The notes under the pieces were generated by a model. That model was not told the DNA's origin, did no database searches, and was given only the letters and a program-made list of their open reading frames with translations. From Bubalus kerabau (Eukaryota > Chordata > Mammalia > Artiodactyla > Bovidae), in the NCBI RefSeq assembly GCF_029407905.1, contig NC_073627.1:158787697-158851696 (forward strand): a stretch of 64,000 nucleotides of DNA, in the 5' to 3' direction. The position numbers and the translations under genes are program-made. Below, one piece after another: positions 59,774 to 64,000 of the stretch. Position 1 is the stretch's first letter. Each line of letters opens with the position of its first letter.

Positions 59774-61650
59774 GTCTGGGGAGGCCTTACAATAGCCGTG
59801 AAAAGAAGAGAAGCGAAAAGCAAAGGAGAAAAGTAAAGATATAAGCATCTGAATGCAGAGTTCCAAAGAATAACAAGGAGAGATAAGAAAGCCTTCCTCA
59901 GCAATCAATGCAAAGAAATACAGGAAAACAACAGAATGGGAAAGACTAGAGATCTCTTCAAGAAAACTAGAGATACCAAGGGAACATTTCATGCAAAGAT
60001 GGGTGCGATAAAGGACAGAAATGGTTATGGACCTAACAGAAGCAGAAGATATTAAGAAGAGGTGGCAAGAATACACAGAACTGTACAAAAAAGATCTTCA
60101 CGACCAAGATAATCACGATGGTGTGATCACTCACCTAGAGCCAGACATCCTGGAATGTGAAGTCAAGTGGGCCTTAGAAAGCATAACTACGAACAAAGCT
60201 AGTGGAAGTGATGGAATTCCAGTTGAGCCATTTCAAATGCTTAAAGATGATGCTGTGAAAGTGCTGCACTCACTATGCCAGAAAATTTGGAAAACTCAGC
60301 AGTGGCCACAGGACTGGAAAAGGTCAGTTTTCATTCCAATCTCAAAGAAAGGCAGTGCCAAAGAATGCTCAAACTACCGTACAATTGCACTCATCTCACA
60401 GCCTAGAAAAGTAATGCTCAAAATTCTCCAAGCCAGGCTTCAACATTACGTGAACCGTGAACTTCCAGATGTTCAAGCTGTTTTTAGAAAAGGCAGAGGA
60501 ACCAGAGACCAAATTGCCAACATCCGCTGGATCATTGAAAAAGCAAGAGAGTTCCAGAAAAACATCTATTTCTGCTTTATTGACTATGTCAAAGCCTTTG
60601 GCTGTGTGGATCACAATAAACTGTGGAAAATTCTGAAAGAGATGGGAATACCAGACCACCTGACTTGCTTCTTGAAAACCTGTATGAAACAGTTAGAACT
60701 GGACATGGAACAACAGACTGGTTCCAAACAGGAAAAGGAGTACGTCAAGGCTGTATATTGTCACCCTGCTTATTTAACTTATATGCAGAGTACATCATGA
60801 GAAATGCTGGACTGGAAGAAACACAAGCTGGAATCAGGATTGCCAGGAGAAATATCAATCACCTCAGATATGCAGATGACACCACCCTTATGGCAGAAAG
60901 TGAAGAGGAACTCAAAAGCCTCTTGATGAAAGTGAAAGAGGAGAGTGAAAAAGTTGGCTTAAAGCTCAACATTCAGAAAACGAAGATCATGGCATCTGGT
61001 CCCATCACTTCATGGCAAATAGATGGGGAAACAGTGGAAACAGTGTCAGACTTTATTTTGAGGGGGCTCCAAAATCACTGCAGATGGTGACTGCAGCCAT
61101 GAAATTAAAAGACGCTTACTCCTTGGAAGGAAAATTATGACCAACCTAGATAGCATATTAAAAAGCAGAGACATTACTTTGTCAACAAAGTTTCGTCTAG
61201 TCAAGGCTATGCTTTTCCTGTGGTCATGTATGGATATGAGAGCTGGACTGTGAAGAAAGCTGAGCGCTGAAGAATTGATGCTTTTGAACTGTGGTGTTGG
61301 AGAAGACTCTTGAGAGTCCCTTGGACTTCAAGGATATCTCACCAGTCCATTCTAAAGGAGATCAGTCCTGGGTGTTCTTTGGAAGGACTGATGCTAAAGC
61401 TGAAACTCCAATACTTTGGCCACCTCATGTGAAGATTTGACTCATTGGAAAAGACCCTGGTGCTGGGAGGGATTGGGGGCAGGAGGAGAAGGGGACGACA
61501 GAGGATGAGATGGCTGGATTGCATCACCGACTCAATGGACATGAGTCTGAGTGAACTCCGGGAGTTGGTGATGGACAGGGAGGCCTGGCATGCTGTGATT
61601 CACGGGGTCGCAAAGAATCTTACACGACTGAATGACTGAATGGAACTGAA
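59774..61650 (+). pseudogene. BovB reverse transcriptase and C-terminal region, frameshifted
   Basis: The plus-strand part encodes the RTE reverse transcriptase in several frames. 60021-60680 reads ITTNKASGSDGIPVEPFQ, then FIDYVKAFGCVDHNK (the usual KAFD is KAFG here). A deletion near 60675-60690 shifts the frame to one reading GKGVRQGCILSPCLFNLYAEY and the catalytic YADDTTLMAESEEEL (about 60690-61070). A further shift near 61065 leads into the C-terminal region, recognisable in pieces such as RRRRGRQRMRWLD to 61650. Frameshifts and in-frame stops make it inactive. Confidence 0.85.
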
Positions 61651-61661
61651 CTGAAATTTTT

Positions 61662-64000
61662 AGGGGGGAAAGGAATTCATTTGTATTATAGGGGAATTAG
61701 GATATAGAAGATAACCAGTGGGATTTCACTAAAGAAGTTTTGGGCAATCTAGGGATTCGAAACAGCAGAAAAGGAGTACTAGGACCTAAGAAAATGGGTT
61801 AATGAAAAGAAAAGAAAGAATTATTAATCTGGCTTGACTATTTCAGTGCTTAAGTTTTGCCCTTATGCTGGAAACATAAAAAGAAATGGCTTCTGGTTCG
61901 TATCACATGATCACCTACACCCAGGAAACCAAATTCAGCACAAGGCTATTACTGATCTATACATTAGGAACTGCCAATAGTCATTTGTCTTTCAGCTATG
62001 AAAAAGAACACCGTGGTGTCCTCAGACTAGTTGTTGTCAGGGGAGTAAGTTATCAGTTGTGACAAGTGCGTGGCCTTTTCAGCATCCACCAGGATTATTA
62101 GCTGAGTGGTTGGATCTCCAGATTCTTGTCTTAAACCACGCACCACAGGGAATGCAAATAGGACTTGGAGAGGCCAATATGGCAGTCTTTCTCCATCTCT
62201 CTCTCCTTCTAATCATTCCAATTTAGTATTTATCCAAATGAGGTATAGATTAAAGCTTGGACCATCACAGACTGCAACATTTTAAAAGAACTTTTCCTTG
62301 CCCAGTTTGTAAAGTGAATTTTGTTAACTGTAGCCAAAAGAATTTGGGAATTGTCTAAAGGCTATTTGCCATCATAGATCCCATGCCTTATATCTGTAAA
62401 AGCATTTTGTTTGTTTTAAAAAAGTTTTTGTTTCTTTATTAAGAGATTTAAGGGAGGTTTTCAGAGGATGCACAAGCATGATTAAATCCTCATTATTCTA
62501 GAGCTTATTTTCTTGAGTGAGTTTTGTATGTCAGGCACTTTGTGTACATTATCTCCTAATATTTTATAGATGATTAAACTGATGCTTGGTGAGGTTAAGT
62601 CTTTTGCTAAGAACTGGGAGGTAAACCCACAGTTGATTCTCTGACTCCAAAGTCCATGCTCTTTTAATTTCCACTTCATGCCTGGCTGTTTATTAAACTA
62701 ATGTACAAGGATGAACATAAACACAAAGTTAAACATAAACACAGTTATTTGGCAATCACTTGTCAGAGTATATAAATGAATGGTTTTCTCACAGTTTAAT
62801 AATGGACATAAATAGGCACGAATCATAATTTCCTATTCTCGTATTGAGCCACGAAATATCCAGCAGATATCTTATATCTTATCTATTTCAGTTGTGAAAC
62901 GACTCTTACCTTGGCTACAGTTGGAATATCATTGGAAATATCTTATCCTCCTTAGGATCTTTGTTCAGCAATCACATACTCAGGATATCAAGAACAATTT
63001 TAATATGCAAAAATTTAGGTGATTTTGGGATGGTGCTTCTGGAATGTTCTTGATGGGAAAAGTTCAGTTTAAGGAGAACCTTTATTCTCCATAAGGAAGT
63101 CCAGAGTCTTCTCTTCATATACTGTAATTGGCAAGACTTCTATCTTGATCTAAAGATTGAAGAGTTTGCATTGTATAAGCTAGCTCACTCTAAAATGAGT
63201 TTGGATATACTTTATAATGTGATGTGAGTTTTGGCTGAGCTGAGTTATCCAAACATTTCCAAGTGCTACAGTTGATGCAGGCAGAAAGGGAAAAAAATTC
63301 TCATGATTATGCTGAAGGATGACCTTCTGGGAACTGAGCCTCTCTTTGAAATGAGAGTTAGTCATCTATAAATTGTTAGTGAAAGAGCAATGACCTCTTC
63401 GCGAATTTGAAATCCCCTTAAAAACTGTACCTTTTTATTTTGGAATGTCATCTTTGGGTTAAAAAAATCAATTGCTCCCATTCCCAACAGTTCTCTCATT
63501 GCAGTATGCACTATGGAGAGCAGACTGAGAAAGACTGAGACAGTAGCAGCAGTGATTAGCCTATGATCACATGGAGTTCTCCCAAGAGCTCAATGGGAAA
63601 ATTTCATCCATTAAAAATGGCAGTATAATGAGACTGATTAGGGTGAGGCAGGATGAAAATAATAACTACTGTATTCTGAAATGGGATGACACCTCTTTTT
63701 TTTTTTTTTTGAAGAGCTTAATGCATTTTTGCAAAATTAAAAAAATTCTAAAGAGGGTAGACATATTAATATATTTATGTAGCTTTAAATCAATTATAAA
63801 TTGCTGATGCCTGCAGCAAAGAGTCAATAAATGAATAGCTCAAGGTTCCACAGCAGAATTAAAATCTCATTTCTTTTATAGTAGTAAAAATGGGAGGCAG
63901 CATTTCCTCCTGTGACCACAGATGGGGGAGCTAGTGCTGTGCAGGCTGGTGTTTCTTCTCTGATCTGCTCTCAAGCAAAGGGGCCTCTATTTGGTTCTGA
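61662..64000. other. Upstream intergenic sequence
   Basis: Only a MIR (62490-62680) and a T run (63699-63711) are recognised. 54400-55300 and 57151-58137 are also unassigned. Confidence 0.55.
62490..62680 (-). repeat. MIR SINE
   Basis: TCAGGCACTTTGTGTACATT, GATGATTAAACTGATGCTTG, GTGAGGTTAAGTC and the final CTCTGACTCCAAAGTCCATG. Confidence 0.75.

Larger units (their letters stand above)
58533..61654 (+). mobile_element. BovB (RTE) LINE with inverted 5' half (twin-priming structure)
   Basis: The left part (58533 to about 59731) is BovB in minus orientation and carries the endonuclease. The right part (about 59774-61654) is BovB in plus orientation and carries the reverse transcriptase and 3' end. 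Both parts stop at the same internal point: GAGGAGGCCTTAC, read on the minus strand, at 58535-58550, and GGGGAGGCCTTAC on the plus strand near 59778-59790. The two pieces are thus consecutive in the parent element, with the 5' piece flipped. The 3' end shows the typical ACTGAACTGAA run. A weak 7-base AATTTTT flanks both ends (58526 and 61655). Confidence 0.88.

Noticed and set aside
1..64000. CRISPR arrays, operons, prophage or other prokaryote-type systems
   Set aside because: No regular spacer-repeat arrays, ribosome-binding-site-led gene runs or phage genes. All repeats fit mammalian retrotransposons.

Overview
This is ruminant (bovid-type, cattle-like) nuclear DNA. It is full of ruminant SINEs (Bov-tA, Bov-A2), BovB/RTE LINE pieces, cetartiodactyl CHR-type tRNA SINEs and a ruminant-type L1, all on a background of older mammalian repeats (MIR, L2, MER5-like). 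Only one protein-coding exon of a host gene is visible: coding exon 1 of GRIN3A, the NMDA receptor GluN3A subunit, on the minus strand at 51925-52623. It ends in a clean splice donor and lies in a CpG island of about 1.7 kb. The window therefore reads, from right to left, as upstream flank (about 53.5-64 kb), promoter/CpG island and exon 1 (about 51.8-53.5 kb), then the first 51.9 kb of intron 1 (1-51924). No second GRIN3A exon was recognised.

Layout. 1-18.7 kb is intron with scattered SINEs, one short BovB copy and an old L1 piece carrying a nested SINE. 18.77-24.85 kb is a 6.1-kb plus-strand L1 with flanking target-site duplications (TSDs). Its ORF1 is broken. Its ORF2 is open through endonuclease, reverse transcriptase and Cys-rich domains except for one early stop. 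25-39.7 kb is intron with about eight ruminant SINEs and old repeats. 39.7-42.0 kb is a cluster of three retroinsertions (BovB, Bov-A2, L1), each with its own TSD, all landing in one ancestral stretch of a few dozen bases. 42.7-43.0 kb holds a BovB tail and a perfect match to the CTCF core. 47.9-54.0 kb, around exon 1, has no recognisable ruminant-specific insertion. 58.5-61.65 kb is a long BovB copy whose 5' half is inverted, the twin-priming pattern.

How the parts relate. The only host function seen is expression of GRIN3A from the CpG-island promoter towards lower coordinates. Upstream of its ATG I can read several short ATG uORFs, which would matter only if they lie inside the 5' UTR. All other ORFs of any length are retrotransposon remains or chance frames. 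I found no CRISPR array, operon, phage or other prokaryote-type system. The points most worth checking are the triple insertion site, the near-intact L1 ORF2 with a monomeric 5' UTR, the inverted BovB junction, and the uORF and CTCF candidates near exon 1.
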